DNA of 6,322 bases, from positions 1-6,322 of the forward strand of contig JAKEIF010000154.1 in the NCBI GenBank assembly GCA_022545875.1, given 5' to 3'. Below the pieces are notes generated by a model. It saw nothing but the letters and a program-made list of their open reading frames with translations. It had not been told where the DNA came from and did no database searches. This DNA comes from Nitrososphaera sp. Lineage in GTDB: Archaea; Thermoproteota; Nitrososphaeria; Nitrososphaerales; Nitrososphaeraceae. The position numbers and the translations under genes were made by a program. Shown in pieces: positions 1 through 5,556 of this stretch (its first letter is position 1; each line of letters starts with the position of its first letter).

Positions 1-16
1 ATCGGCTTCGTCTGGG

Positions 17-53
17 GCATATATATGCGCTTTATAAAGGCGTTATATATATA
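17..53 (-). promoter_or_regulatory. AT-rich palindromic region, probable promoter for a leftward gene at the window edge
   Basis: This gap follows the yjbQ stop and holds three AT-rich elements. There is a perfect 12-base palindrome (GCATATATATGC, 17-28), a 10-base palindrome with a TATA-like core (CTTTATAAAG, 30-39), and an alternating AT run (43-53). Read leftward, the AT run lies about 27 bases before an ATG at 20-18 that opens a frame beginning M-P-Q-T-K-P and leaving the window. That is the spacing expected of a leaderless archaeal gene. The TTTATAAA core could instead serve a start beyond the edge. No gene on the plus strand begins here. The promoter role is inferred; the palindromes are seen directly. 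Confidence 0.4.
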
Positions 54-67
54 CCTGCTTACCACCT

Positions 68-80
68 TTTTACAGTAAAA
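68..80. repeat. Short inverted repeat downstream of yjbQ
   Basis: TTTTAC and GTAAAA form a perfect 6-base inverted repeat around one central A, about 20 bases past the minus-strand stop codon of the YjbQ gene. It could help end the leftward transcript of the signal peptidase-yjbQ pair. The stem is AT-only apart from one pair and there is no long T tract, so it is a weak terminator candidate and may have no function. Confidence 0.25.
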
Positions 81-98
81 TCCACCTCAAAGCAGCAA

Positions 99-515
99 CT
101 ATTCGCCTATTACCTTGACAAGTACGCGCTTTGGCCGCCTACCGTCAAACTCACCATAGAAGATCTGCTCCCAAGGGCCAAAATCAAGCTTGCCGTCGGT
201 TATCGCAACAATCGTTTCTCTTCCCATTATCTGCCTTTTTAGGTGGGCATCTGCGTTATCCTCGCCTGTCCTATTGTGGAGGTAGTTTTCCGGAGAAAAC
301 GGCGCGAGCTTTTCAAGCCACTTTTCAAAATCTTCGTGCAGCCCGCGCTCGTCGTCATTGACAAAGACGCTTGCAGAAATATGCATCGCGTTGACTAGAC
401 AAATTCCTTCCTTAACTCCGCTTGCAGCTACTATTTTGCGGACCTCCGGCGTGATGTTGACAAAAGCCCGCCGGGTTGGAATATTAAATGTCAGGTATTC
501 AGTCTTGGACTTCAT
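99..515 (-). CDS. yjbQ: YjbQ/UPF0047 family protein (annotated elsewhere as secondary thiamine-phosphate synthase)
   Basis: A 138-residue soluble protein covering the whole single-domain YjbQ (UPF0047) fold. Family hallmarks are visible: the strand with His45 followed by S-A-S-V-F-V-N, an acidic D-D-E segment, an N-A-D-A-H segment with His91, and the C-terminal block [10 protein letters not shown] followed by G-E-F-D-G and a final V-K-V-I-G-E. The conserved His residues are thought to line a metal or ligand site. E. coli YjbQ can show thiamine-phosphate synthase activity when overproduced, but the physiological role of the family is unsettled, so I would not assert a thiamine role here. I prefer the ATG at 515. 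A GTG at 536 would add seven residues (M-D-P-A-A-I-R) and lengthen the overlap with the upstream signal peptidase gene. With the ATG the overlap is 17 bases, which suggests one transcript and coupled translation. Confidence 0.9.
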   Translation of the reverse strand: MKSKTEYLTFNIPTRRAFVNITPEVRKIVAASGVKEGICLVNAMHISASVFVNDDERGLHEDFEKWLEKLAPFSPENYLHNRTGEDNADAHLKRQIMGRETIVAITDGKLDFGPWEQIFYGEFDGRRPKRVLVKVIGE

Positions 516-1302
516 TCTTATCGCGGCCGGGTCCACGAGGCGGCTGAGTGTCTGCGTTTTTAGCTGGTGAGTCGTTGGGCGGGTTCTGAGTTGTCACTCC
601 GCCTGTCGCCTGTTCGGTTGGTTTGTTGTTTACCGGATCCGGGTTTTGTGCAGCCACAGCATCCTGCTGCTGGGCATCTGTGCCTGTAGCTGGAACGTCA
701 CCGGGTGGGTTCTGGCTTCCTACACCAGTACTTGCCTGATCTGCGGGTCCGTCGCTAATTGGACTCTGTTTCTCTGCGGTGGCATCCTGCACTGGCTTGC
801 TTTTCTTGCCCATCCTGTTAAAGAACAAGATAGCCAGAATGATAGCAATAATGATATAGTTCACCGGCGGCGCAATGGCCTGCGTGATAAATCCTACGCC
901 TGGAATAACGTAGACGACTCTACCGATGTAATCCTCGCGTTCAATCGGAAAGTCGGTTCCCGGAATTGAAGCGGGGTTGGCGTCACCTTTTGTACGTATG
1001 ATCCTATCTCCATCCCTGCCCTCCAAAATTTCTATTATCCTGTGGACTATCACTCTGTCGCCTCCCTCTGGCCTGTGGAAGACTATAATTTCGCCAACCT
1101 TGAGGTCGTCAAAGGACTGGCCGTCGCGAACTACAAGTATGTCGTACTGCTTGAGCACGGGTTCCATGCTTCCGCTTGATACAACGTAAAACGGGTTGGT
1201 TCCAAACCAGATCCAAACAATTGCCCAGACCACAGCAACGCCGGCCACGACGATCACGACATCCTTTATGGCGACCGGCAGCCTGGACTTTTTGTCTAGC
1301 AA
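499..1302 (-). CDS. Signal peptidase I, archaeal/Sec11 type, with long C-terminal low-complexity tail
   Basis: A 267-residue membrane protease that removes signal peptides from exported proteins. A basic N-terminus (K-K-S-R) precedes a first membrane segment at about residues 12-33. The nucleophile motif S-G-S-M-E-P has catalytic Ser45. His87 in V-I-V-H-R-I takes the place of the bacterial lysine, as in Sec11 and archaeal enzymes, and an acidic site lies in K-G-D-A-N (Asp107). The G-R-V-V-Y-V-I-P block is typical of the end of the catalytic domain. A second membrane segment (about 147-162) is followed by K-K-S-K. The remaining 100 residues are rich in P, T, Q, N, A and D and contain a diverged 24-residue repeat; typical homologues stop near the second membrane segment. 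The start is TTG at 1302: no ATG precedes the catalytic serine, an in-frame stop lies close upstream (1327-1329), and a TATA-like element sits about 32 bases upstream. The 3' end overlaps yjbQ. Confidence 0.93.
   Translation of the reverse strand: MLDKKSRLPVAIKDVVIVVAGVAVVWAIVWIWFGTNPFYVVSSGSMEPVLKQYDILVVRDGQSFDDLKVGEIIVFHRPEGGDRVIVHRIIEILEGRDGDRIIRTKGDANPASIPGTDFPIEREDYIGRVVYVIPGVGFITQAIAPPVNYIIIAIILAILFFNRMGKKSKPVQDATAEKQSPISDGPADQASTGVGSQNPPGDVPATGTDAQQQDAVAAQNPDPVNNKPTEQATGGVTTQNPPNDSPAKNADTQPPRGPGRDKNEVQD
544..741 (-). repeat. Diverged duplicated segment in the signal peptidase tail
   Basis: Residues 188-211 (bases 670-741) and 230-253 (bases 544-615) of the signal peptidase align without gaps, with 13 of 24 identities. 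Both copies contain acidic-Q-A, G-V, Q-N-P-P, D-x-P-A and D-x-Q at the same spacing, 42 residues (126 bases) apart. The DNA copies have diverged, so this is an old internal duplication within a disordered-looking tail, not a recent tandem repeat. Confidence 0.7.
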
Positions 1303-1330
1303 CGGGAAAATTGATCGAGCCGCACGTTAG

Positions 1331-1340
1331 ATAAATGTTT
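1331..1340 (-). promoter_or_regulatory. TATA-like element for the signal peptidase gene
   Basis: On the minus strand this reads AAACATTTAT, with its AT core centred about 32 bases before the TTG start. It lies in the 46-base gap after the preceding minus-strand gene. No Shine-Dalgarno sequence is visible before the TTG, so a very short or absent leader is likely. Assigned by position and composition only. Confidence 0.4.
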
Positions 1341-1348
1341 ACACCCTT

Positions 1349-1642
1349 TTATCGCATGTCCAGGTGTTTCTTGATCGCCATGCGCAGTCGGGGCATCTTG
1401 GACATCAATATGGAAAAGAGGTCTGCGATTTCATCCCTGTCCAGTTCCCTGCCATTTCTGCTCTGAAACAGAGCGAAAAAGTTGCCAATTACCATGCCCG
1501 ATGAAAGGCCGTACGCAAAATCCTCTATATCGCCTTGGGTCGGAACCATCCTGCGCGCAATGCCCACCGGGACCTTGGGGTCATGTGCTGCAGCCTTGAT
1601 TAGCGATTCCAGCTCTTTTCTATCCGCAACTGTCAGGCCCAT
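1349..1642 (-). CDS. Small protein of unknown function
   Basis: A 97-residue protein that I do not recognise. It looks entirely helical: a charged N-terminal helix (A-D-R-K-E-L-E-S-L), a P-x-G-I-A-R-R-M-V-P-T-Q-G-D turn, and a small-residue and aromatic stretch at about 43-60 (F-A-Y-G-L-S-S-G-M-V-I-G-N-F-F-A-L-F). An acidic D-R-D-E-I-A-D-L-F helix follows, and the C-terminus is basic (K-M-P-R-L-R-M-A-I-K-K-H-L). The middle stretch contains Gly, Ser and Asn and is more likely a buried helix than a membrane span. There is no signal peptide and there are no cysteines. It has an ATG start and is divergent from nop5. The signal peptidase gene lies 46 bases downstream with its own TATA-like element, so an operon is possible but not required. 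It is probably a real lineage-conserved gene, given the sensible protein composition and its exact fit between neighbours. Confidence 0.75.
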   Translation of the reverse strand: MGLTVADRKELESLIKAAAHDPKVPVGIARRMVPTQGDIEDFAYGLSSGMVIGNFFALFQSRNGRELDRDEIADLFSILMSKMPRLRMAIKKHLDMR

Positions 1643-1720
1643 TGCGAACTCTCAAGATGCATGCACTTATTACGGTAATGCTTAACTTTTTAATCGGCAT
1701 GTCCGTAGGGGTCTTGAAGA
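1643..1720. promoter_or_regulatory. Divergent promoter region between the small unknown gene and nop5
   Basis: This 78-base gap holds starts in both directions. For nop5, the tract CTTTTTAAT (1686-1694) is centred about 31 bases before the ATG, giving a leader of only a few bases. For the minus-strand gene, TAATAAG (centred near 1669) lies about 27 bases before its ATG. The latter overlaps an 11-base inverted repeat, ATTAC-G-GTAAT (1669-1679), and an 8-base palindrome, TGCATGCA (1658-1665), lies next to it. These could be protein-binding sites. No Shine-Dalgarno sequence precedes either ATG. Confidence 0.5.
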
Positions 1721-2995
1721 ATGGCAAATAACAGTTGTTCCGTAGTTCTAACCGAGCTCGGCATAGCAGCTTTTGACGAGGGCGGCCGGCTGGTTGCATC
1801 AAAGCGCTTTGGAGATGCAACCATGTCGTACAGGCTGCTAAAGAGTGGCGCGATTCCTGACGAGATCCGCCAGTTCATTGAAAAATTGCGGTCATTTAGT
1901 CTTGTAACTGCAAATGACGCAAGCGTCGTTGCAGTGCTAAGGCAGGCAGGCTTTATCAGCTCCCTGATGCCGGAAGACCAGCAGCAATTCATACAGAATA
2001 GCAAGCCGACCTATATCGTAAATTCCGGTTTTGCCGATAACGAAGCTGAAGCAATGCAAGGATTACGGGATTTTGCGATCAGCCTGTCTTCGTCAAGGGT
2101 TAAAGAAGCATCAGAGCGGCTTGACCTTCACATTATCCAGTCGATAAATGCACTCGACGAGCTGGACAAGATAATTAACACTATTGGCGCAAGACTCAGA
2201 GAGTGGTACGGGCTGCACTTTCCAGAGCTTGATAACCTTATCCAGAGCCTGGTTGCCTATGCAGAAATCGTCAGCAGGGCGGGTCCGCGCCAGAGTATTA
2301 CTGCAGAGATTCTGCAGAGCGCCGGCATGCAGGACAAGAAAGTTGAAGTGCTGCTCGACGCGGCGGGTCGCAGCAAGGGCGGCGACATGACGCCGGAGAA
2401 CCTTGCAATAGTAAAGAGCTTGGCGGCCCAGGTGATATCACAGTCCGACCTTCGCCGCGTACTTTCGGATCATATTGAAGTGTCCATGGAAGGCGTTGCA
2501 CCCAATGTCAAGGAGATGCTTACCGCGACAGTTGGAGCAAGGATTATCGCCAAGGCGGGCAGCCTTGCGAGGCTTGCAATGCTTCCTGCGAGCACAATCC
2601 AGGTGCTTGGTGCCGAAAAGGCCCTTTTCCGCGCCCTCAAGACGGGGGCTAGGCCGCCCAAGCACGGTCTTCTATTCCAGCATCCCCTGGTACACTCTGC
2701 GCCAAAGTGGCAGAGGGGCAAGATCGCACGCGCGGTCGCGTCCAAGGTTGCAATAGCGGCGAGGATTGATTACTATAGGCATGAAGGCAGGGACGCATCC
2801 ATATCAGACAAGCTGAACACAAGGATAACTGAGATCCGAGAAAAGTACAAGGAGCCTGTGCCTGAAAAAGAGCGCGACCGCAAGTACAGAGAGCACGTCC
2901 ACCGACAGGCGCCTCAGGGAAGGGAGAGAACAGACGGTCGCGACAGGAGAAAGAAGGATAGAAGGCAGAAGCGTTTTGGAAAACGACGGTATTAG
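1721..2995 (+). CDS. nop5: Nop5 (Nop56/Nop58 homologue), box C/D RNP scaffold protein
   Basis: A 424-residue protein that bridges L7Ae-bound box C/D guide RNA and the methyltransferase fibrillarin, allowing 2'-O-methylation of rRNA and tRNA. Residues 1 to about 110 match the variable N-terminal fibrillarin-binding domain. Residues about 120-250 form the long helical coiled-coil (NOSIC) region used for self-dimerisation. The Nop RNA-binding domain follows (about 250-355), with the near-invariant L-P-A-S-T-I-Q-V-L-G-A-E-K-A-L-F-R-A-L block (288-306), then G-A-R-P-P-K-H-G and R-G-K-I-A-R-A. The last 55 residues are a strongly basic Arg/Lys tail, common in archaeal Nop5 and probably RNA-contacting. 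Length is normal. The ATG at 1721 fits the TATA-like tract upstream. The 3' end overlaps flpA by 20 bases, the classic archaeal gene pair. No L7Ae gene is in the window. Confidence 0.97.
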   Translation: MANNSCSVVLTELGIAAFDEGGRLVASKRFGDATMSYRLLKSGAIPDEIRQFIEKLRSFSLVTANDASVVAVLRQAGFISSLMPEDQQQFIQNSKPTYIVNSGFADNEAEAMQGLRDFAISLSSSRVKEASERLDLHIIQSINALDELDKIINTIGARLREWYGLHFPELDNLIQSLVAYAEIVSRAGPRQSITAEILQSAGMQDKKVEVLLDAAGRSKGGDMTPENLAIVKSLAAQVISQSDLRRVLSDHIEVSMEGVAPNVKEMLTATVGARIIAKAGSLARLAMLPASTIQVLGAEKALFRALKTGARPPKHGLLFQHPLVHSAPKWQRGKIARAVASKVAIAARIDYYRHEGRDASISDKLNTRITEIREKYKEPVPEKERDRKYREHVHRQAPQGRERTDGRDRRKKDRRQKRFGKRRY

Positions 2996-3647
2996 GTGGA
3001 TCTCGGTTGCTGGCGAAAAAAATATCGCCACGCTAAACTTGGCAAAGGGGAACAACGTCTATGGTGAAAAATTGATCCGGCAGGGAGGCGAAGAATACCG
3101 GCTCTGGGATCCTTTTAGAAGCAAGCTTGCGGCCGCACTGAAGAAAGGGTTGAAGAAAATGCCGATAACAAATGGGACAAAGGTCCTCTACCTCGGGGCA
3201 TCTACGGGCACGACGGTCAGCCATGTTTCAGACATTGTTGGCTCCTCCGGCATTGTATTTGCAGTGGAGCCTGCAACTCGCGTCGCCAGGGAGCTAATCC
3301 AAAATGTCGCATCCAACCGAAAAAATGTTGTACCGATAATCGAAGATGCGCGACGGCCGCAGGCATATTTCTCGGTGTTTGGCAAAATTGACGTAGTCTA
3401 CTGCGACATTGCCCAGCCGGATCAAACAGACATTGCTATTGCAAACTGCGCTGCCTACCTGAAAAAGGGCGGGGTGATGCTGCTAGTCATCAAGACGAGG
3501 AGCATCGACGTCACCATGGATCCAAAGGCCGTGGTCGTTCAGGAGGCACAAAGACTTGAGAGGAACGGATTTGCAATAGATCAGATACTGAACCTGGAGC
3601 CCTTTGACAAGGACCATGGCATGATACATTGCACTTACGGGCCGTAG
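2976..3647 (+). CDS. flpA: Fibrillarin-like rRNA/tRNA 2'-O-methyltransferase
   Basis: A 223-residue SAM-dependent methyltransferase, the catalytic subunit of the box C/D RNP. The N-terminal strands (I-A-T-L-N-L, then V-Y-G-E-K) lead to the fibrillarin signature E-Y-R-L-W-D-P-F-R-S-K-L. The SAM-binding motif is V-L-Y-L-G-A-S-T-G-T-T followed by V-S-H-V-S-D-I-V-G (about 70-89), with an acidic ribose-contact site in F-A-V-E-P. The family's K-D-K-H catalytic set is present: Lys50, Asp144 in C-D-I-A-Q-P, Lys173 in V-I-K-T-R-S-I-D, and His214 in D-K-D-H. The TTG start at 2976 is chosen because it gives the normal N-terminal length. The next in-frame candidate, a TTG at codon 22, would remove conserved sequence. 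The gene begins inside the last codons of nop5, so the two are almost certainly co-transcribed and translationally coupled in stoichiometric supply. Its stop overlaps the end of rnhB on the other strand. Confidence 0.96.
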   Translation: MENDGIRWISVAGEKNIATLNLAKGNNVYGEKLIRQGGEEYRLWDPFRSKLAAALKKGLKKMPITNGTKVLYLGASTGTTVSHVSDIVGSSGIVFAVEPATRVARELIQNVASNRKNVVPIIEDARRPQAYFSVFGKIDVVYCDIAQPDQTDIAIANCAAYLKKGGVMLLVIKTRSIDVTMDPKAVVVQEAQRLERNGFAIDQILNLEPFDKDHGMIHCTYGP

Positions 3648-3655
3648 AGGGTGCA
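3630..3655. terminator. Inverted repeat spanning the overlapping stops of flpA and rnhB
   Basis: TACGG (3636-3640) and CCGTA (3642-3646) pair around a single G, flanked by an outer TGCAC (3630-3634) and GTGCA (3651-3655). Both stop codons, flpA TAG at 3645-3647 and rnhB TAA at 3637-3635, lie inside it. The symmetry makes both proteins end in Y-G-P. A bidirectional hairpin could limit read-through in this gene-tight junction, but there is no T tract, so a terminator role is inference. The sequence symmetry itself is certain. Confidence 0.35.
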
Positions 3656-4354
3656 CTGCGCTGCCTGCTCAAGCATCTGCCTAAGCGGCTTCCATGATTT
3701 TCGCGCAAACTCGGGTGCATCGCCATTTCTTGCCACCCATTCTCTGATAAACTGCATGGTTGTCACATCAGAAGGGTAACCGCTTCCAATCTCCGGACCG
3801 TACTTGTTGCGAATCTCTTGGATTTCCTGATCCCTGGTAATCTTGGCGATTATTGACGCAGCAGACACTGCAACATTGAGCGAATCAGCGTGGTGGAGCG
3901 AATGCAGCCTCTTGGGATGGCATGAAAGTCGCTGCTCTATGCTCTCCTTGTACCTTGCAGGATTGATGTCGCAGCAGTCAACGTAAACTTCGTCAGCACC
4001 GATGCTGTCAATCACGCCGGCCATGACTTTGGCTTCGAGTTTGTTGAGGCCGCGCAGCATTACGCTGCCGTCTACCTCGTCCGGCTCGACTTTGCGAATG
4101 CAAATCGAATCCACTGTCTTGATTATCTGCCCGAAAAGCTTTGCTCTGGCCCTCGGCGTAAGGGTCTTTGAATCACGTACTCCCATCTTTCTCAGCTCGG
4201 CTAATTTGGACTCTCTAATACCGATTCCTGCCACAACTAACGGTCCGATTATCGATCCCCGGCCGGCCTCGTCAACCCCACCTACGAGGATGCCATGTCT
4301 TGGACGCAAATTTATAATGACCGTTATGCTGGTTTGTAGGGTGTTTATTATCAC
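3635..4354 (-). CDS. rnhB: Ribonuclease HII
   Basis: An endonuclease that cuts RNA in RNA-DNA hybrids and 5' of ribonucleotides left in DNA, used in primer removal and ribonucleotide repair. The active site is complete: Asp28-Glu29 in G-V-D-E-A-G-R-G, Asp126 in V-Y-V-D, and Asp157 in H-A-D-S-L-N, followed by the A-A-S-I-I-A-K-I-T-R-D helix. The archaeal/eukaryotic flavour shows in G-S-G-Y-P-S-D (190-196) and the C-terminal R-K-S-W-K segment. The frame opens with GTG at 4354, giving 239 residues with about 15-20 extra residues before the usual start of the fold. A TTG at 4309 (codon 16) would begin M-R-P-R-H-G-I-L-V-G-G-V-D and gives a more typical N-terminus, so the start is uncertain. The gene shares a short divergent promoter region with trm1, and its stop overlaps flpA by 13 bases. 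Confidence 0.95.
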   Translation of the reverse strand: MIINTLQTSITVIINLRPRHGILVGGVDEAGRGSIIGPLVVAGIGIRESKLAELRKMGVRDSKTLTPRARAKLFGQIIKTVDSICIRKVEPDEVDGSVMLRGLNKLEAKVMAGVIDSIGADEVYVDCCDINPARYKESIEQRLSCHPKRLHSLHHADSLNVAVSAASIIAKITRDQEIQEIRNKYGPEIGSGYPSDVTTMQFIREWVARNGDAPEFARKSWKPLRQMLEQAAQCTLYGP

Positions 4355-4382
4355 TTGCGCTTGTAAAACAAGAACGGTCTTT

Positions 4383-4396
4383 CTCTATAAATAGAG
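4383..4396. promoter_or_regulatory. Symmetric TATA element between rnhB and trm1
   Basis: CTCTATAAATAGAG is a 14-base inverted repeat (CTCTAT and ATAGAG around AA) and reads as a good TATA box on both strands. Its centre is about 27 bases before the trm1 TTG and about 35 bases before the GTG of rnhB. That predicts a leaderless trm1 transcript and a leader of roughly 8-10 bases for rnhB if the GTG is used. A single element may therefore drive both genes. If rnhB starts instead at the TTG at 4309, a weaker AATAAA tract near 4343-4348 could be its own element. Confidence 0.55.
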
Positions 4397-4416
4397 CAGC
4401 GATTCAGTCCAAAGCA

Positions 4417-5556
4417 TTGGCGGTTGAAGGTTTTGTTCAGACAACCGAAGGCGGAACCGTTCTCCTTGTACCTCCAGATTCTCTAACTTCAAAGGTGCCG
4501 CCAAAGACGCCGGCGTTTTTTAACCCGGTGGCCAGGCTCAGCAGAGACTTGTCCATAACTGCGTATCGTGCGTACCTCCCGTCATTGAAGAGCAAGACTT
4601 TTGCTGATGGCTTTGCGGGTGTCGGCGCAAGAGCCCTCCGGGTAGCGACTGAAATCCCCGAGATCGATGCAGTCTATGTAAACGACATTAACGCCACCGC
4701 GATAGGTGCGGCAAAACAGGCAGCAAAATTGAACTTAATTGAGGGCCGCTGTCACTTTTCCACAAACGAAGTTTGCAAGTTTCTCATGCAAGGAACTGAG
4801 GAAGGGGATAGGTTTGGAATTGTCGACCTTGATCCTTTTGGAACTCCTGCCAGACATATCGACTGCGTTCTTCGTGGAGCCCTCGGCGGCGGACTTGTGT
4901 CGGTAACCGCAACGGACACTGCAGTGCTATGCGGGATTTACCCTGAAGTGTGCCTGCGCCGGTACTATGGCAGGCCGCTTAACAACAGCTATGGAAATGA
5001 AACTGCCATCAGGCTTATGCTTTCGCTAATCGCCCTTACCGCATCAAGGCTCGAGCTTGCAATACGACCCATATTCGTACACGCGACAATGCATTACATG
5101 CGCGTATACGCTACGGTCTCGGTAAGCAGCAGCCAGGCAAACGTTGTCTATTCGAATATTGGTTATGTTCTCCACTGCTTCCAGTGCGGCCACAGGATAA
5201 AGGTTGCAGAATATGAAGAGAAAAAATGTGACCTATGCGGTAGCCTAATGCGCGTAGGCGGGCAGCTGTGGACAGGGGCCGTTCACGATAAGGAATTTGT
5301 CCGCAGAATGGTCGAACTGGACAACGGCAGGCAGTCAAAAAAGGTGCTTGAAGCAGCGGAGGAAGAACTAGGTGATATCCCATACTACTTCAAAGCCGAC
5401 GAGATTTCGTCCAAGCTCAGGACAAACCCTCATTCTGTCCAAAAAATAATTGAGAAGCTTCGCTCTTCAGGGTTTGCTGCTTCAAGGACGGCCCTTAACC
5501 CGGGCGCCTTCAAGACAGACGCCAGACTTGATATGATACTCTCTACACTAAAGTGA
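4417..5556 (+). CDS. trm1: tRNA (guanine(26)-N2)-dimethyltransferase Trm1
   Basis: A 379-residue SAM-dependent enzyme that converts G26 of tRNAs to N2-methyl- and N2,N2-dimethylguanosine, preventing misfolding at the D-stem/anticodon-stem hinge. The N-terminal E-G region is followed by a P-x-F-F-N-P motif (32-37). The SAM-binding loop is D-G-F-A-G-V-G-A-R (64-72) with acidic V-N-D-I-N-A. The catalytic motif is D-L-D-P-F-G-T-P (137-144), followed by T-A-T-D-T-A-V-L-C-G (164-173) and Y-G-R-P-L-N-N. The C-terminal Trm1-specific domain carries a four-cysteine zinc site, C-F-Q-C (254, 257) and C-D-L-C (271, 274). Length is typical for archaea. The TTG at 4417 is chosen because it sits right at the transcription start predicted from the TATA box and gives the usual short N-terminus (A-V-E-G-F-V-Q). 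The stop TGA abuts the stop of the convergent downstream gene. Confidence 0.96.
   Translation: MAVEGFVQTTEGGTVLLVPPDSLTSKVPPKTPAFFNPVARLSRDLSITAYRAYLPSLKSKTFADGFAGVGARALRVATEIPEIDAVYVNDINATAIGAAKQAAKLNLIEGRCHFSTNEVCKFLMQGTEEGDRFGIVDLDPFGTPARHIDCVLRGALGGGLVSVTATDTAVLCGIYPEVCLRRYYGRPLNNSYGNETAIRLMLSLIALTASRLELAIRPIFVHATMHYMRVYATVSVSSSQANVVYSNIGYVLHCFQCGHRIKVAEYEEKKCDLCGSLMRVGGQLWTGAVHDKEFVRRMVELDNGRQSKKVLEAAEEELGDIPYYFKADEISSKLRTNPHSVQKIIEKLRSSGFAASRTALNPGAFKTDARLDMILSTLK

Noticed and set aside
99..515. Naming the YjbQ gene as the cell's thiamine-phosphate synthase
   Set aside because: The family activity was seen under overproduction, no other thiamine gene lies in the window, and I see no THI-type riboswitch, so only the family name is given.
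646..969. Plus-strand 107-codon frame opposite the signal peptidase tail, with some hydrophobic stretches
   Set aside because: It is antisense to a well-supported gene with clear catalytic motifs. The Cys/Trp-rich content arises from reading the tail and second membrane segment in reverse.
1690..2004. Minus-strand 104-codon frame opposite the 5' end of nop5
   Set aside because: It lies entirely across the conserved N-terminal domain of nop5 and the promoter gap, with no recognisable family and no start context.
3480..3500. Minus-strand TTGATGA resembling a box C of a C/D guide RNA, inside flpA
   Set aside because: The first base does not fit the RTGATGA consensus, I saw no matching D, D' and C' boxes at proper spacing, and it lies in codons for conserved fibrillarin residues. 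I found no convincing guide RNA in any intergenic gap.
1721..4354. A new RNA-modification island combining nop5, flpA, rnhB and trm1
   Set aside because: Each gene is a standard archaeal housekeeping gene, on mixed strands with separate promoters. Only nop5-flpA form a real unit; the rest may be chance neighbours.
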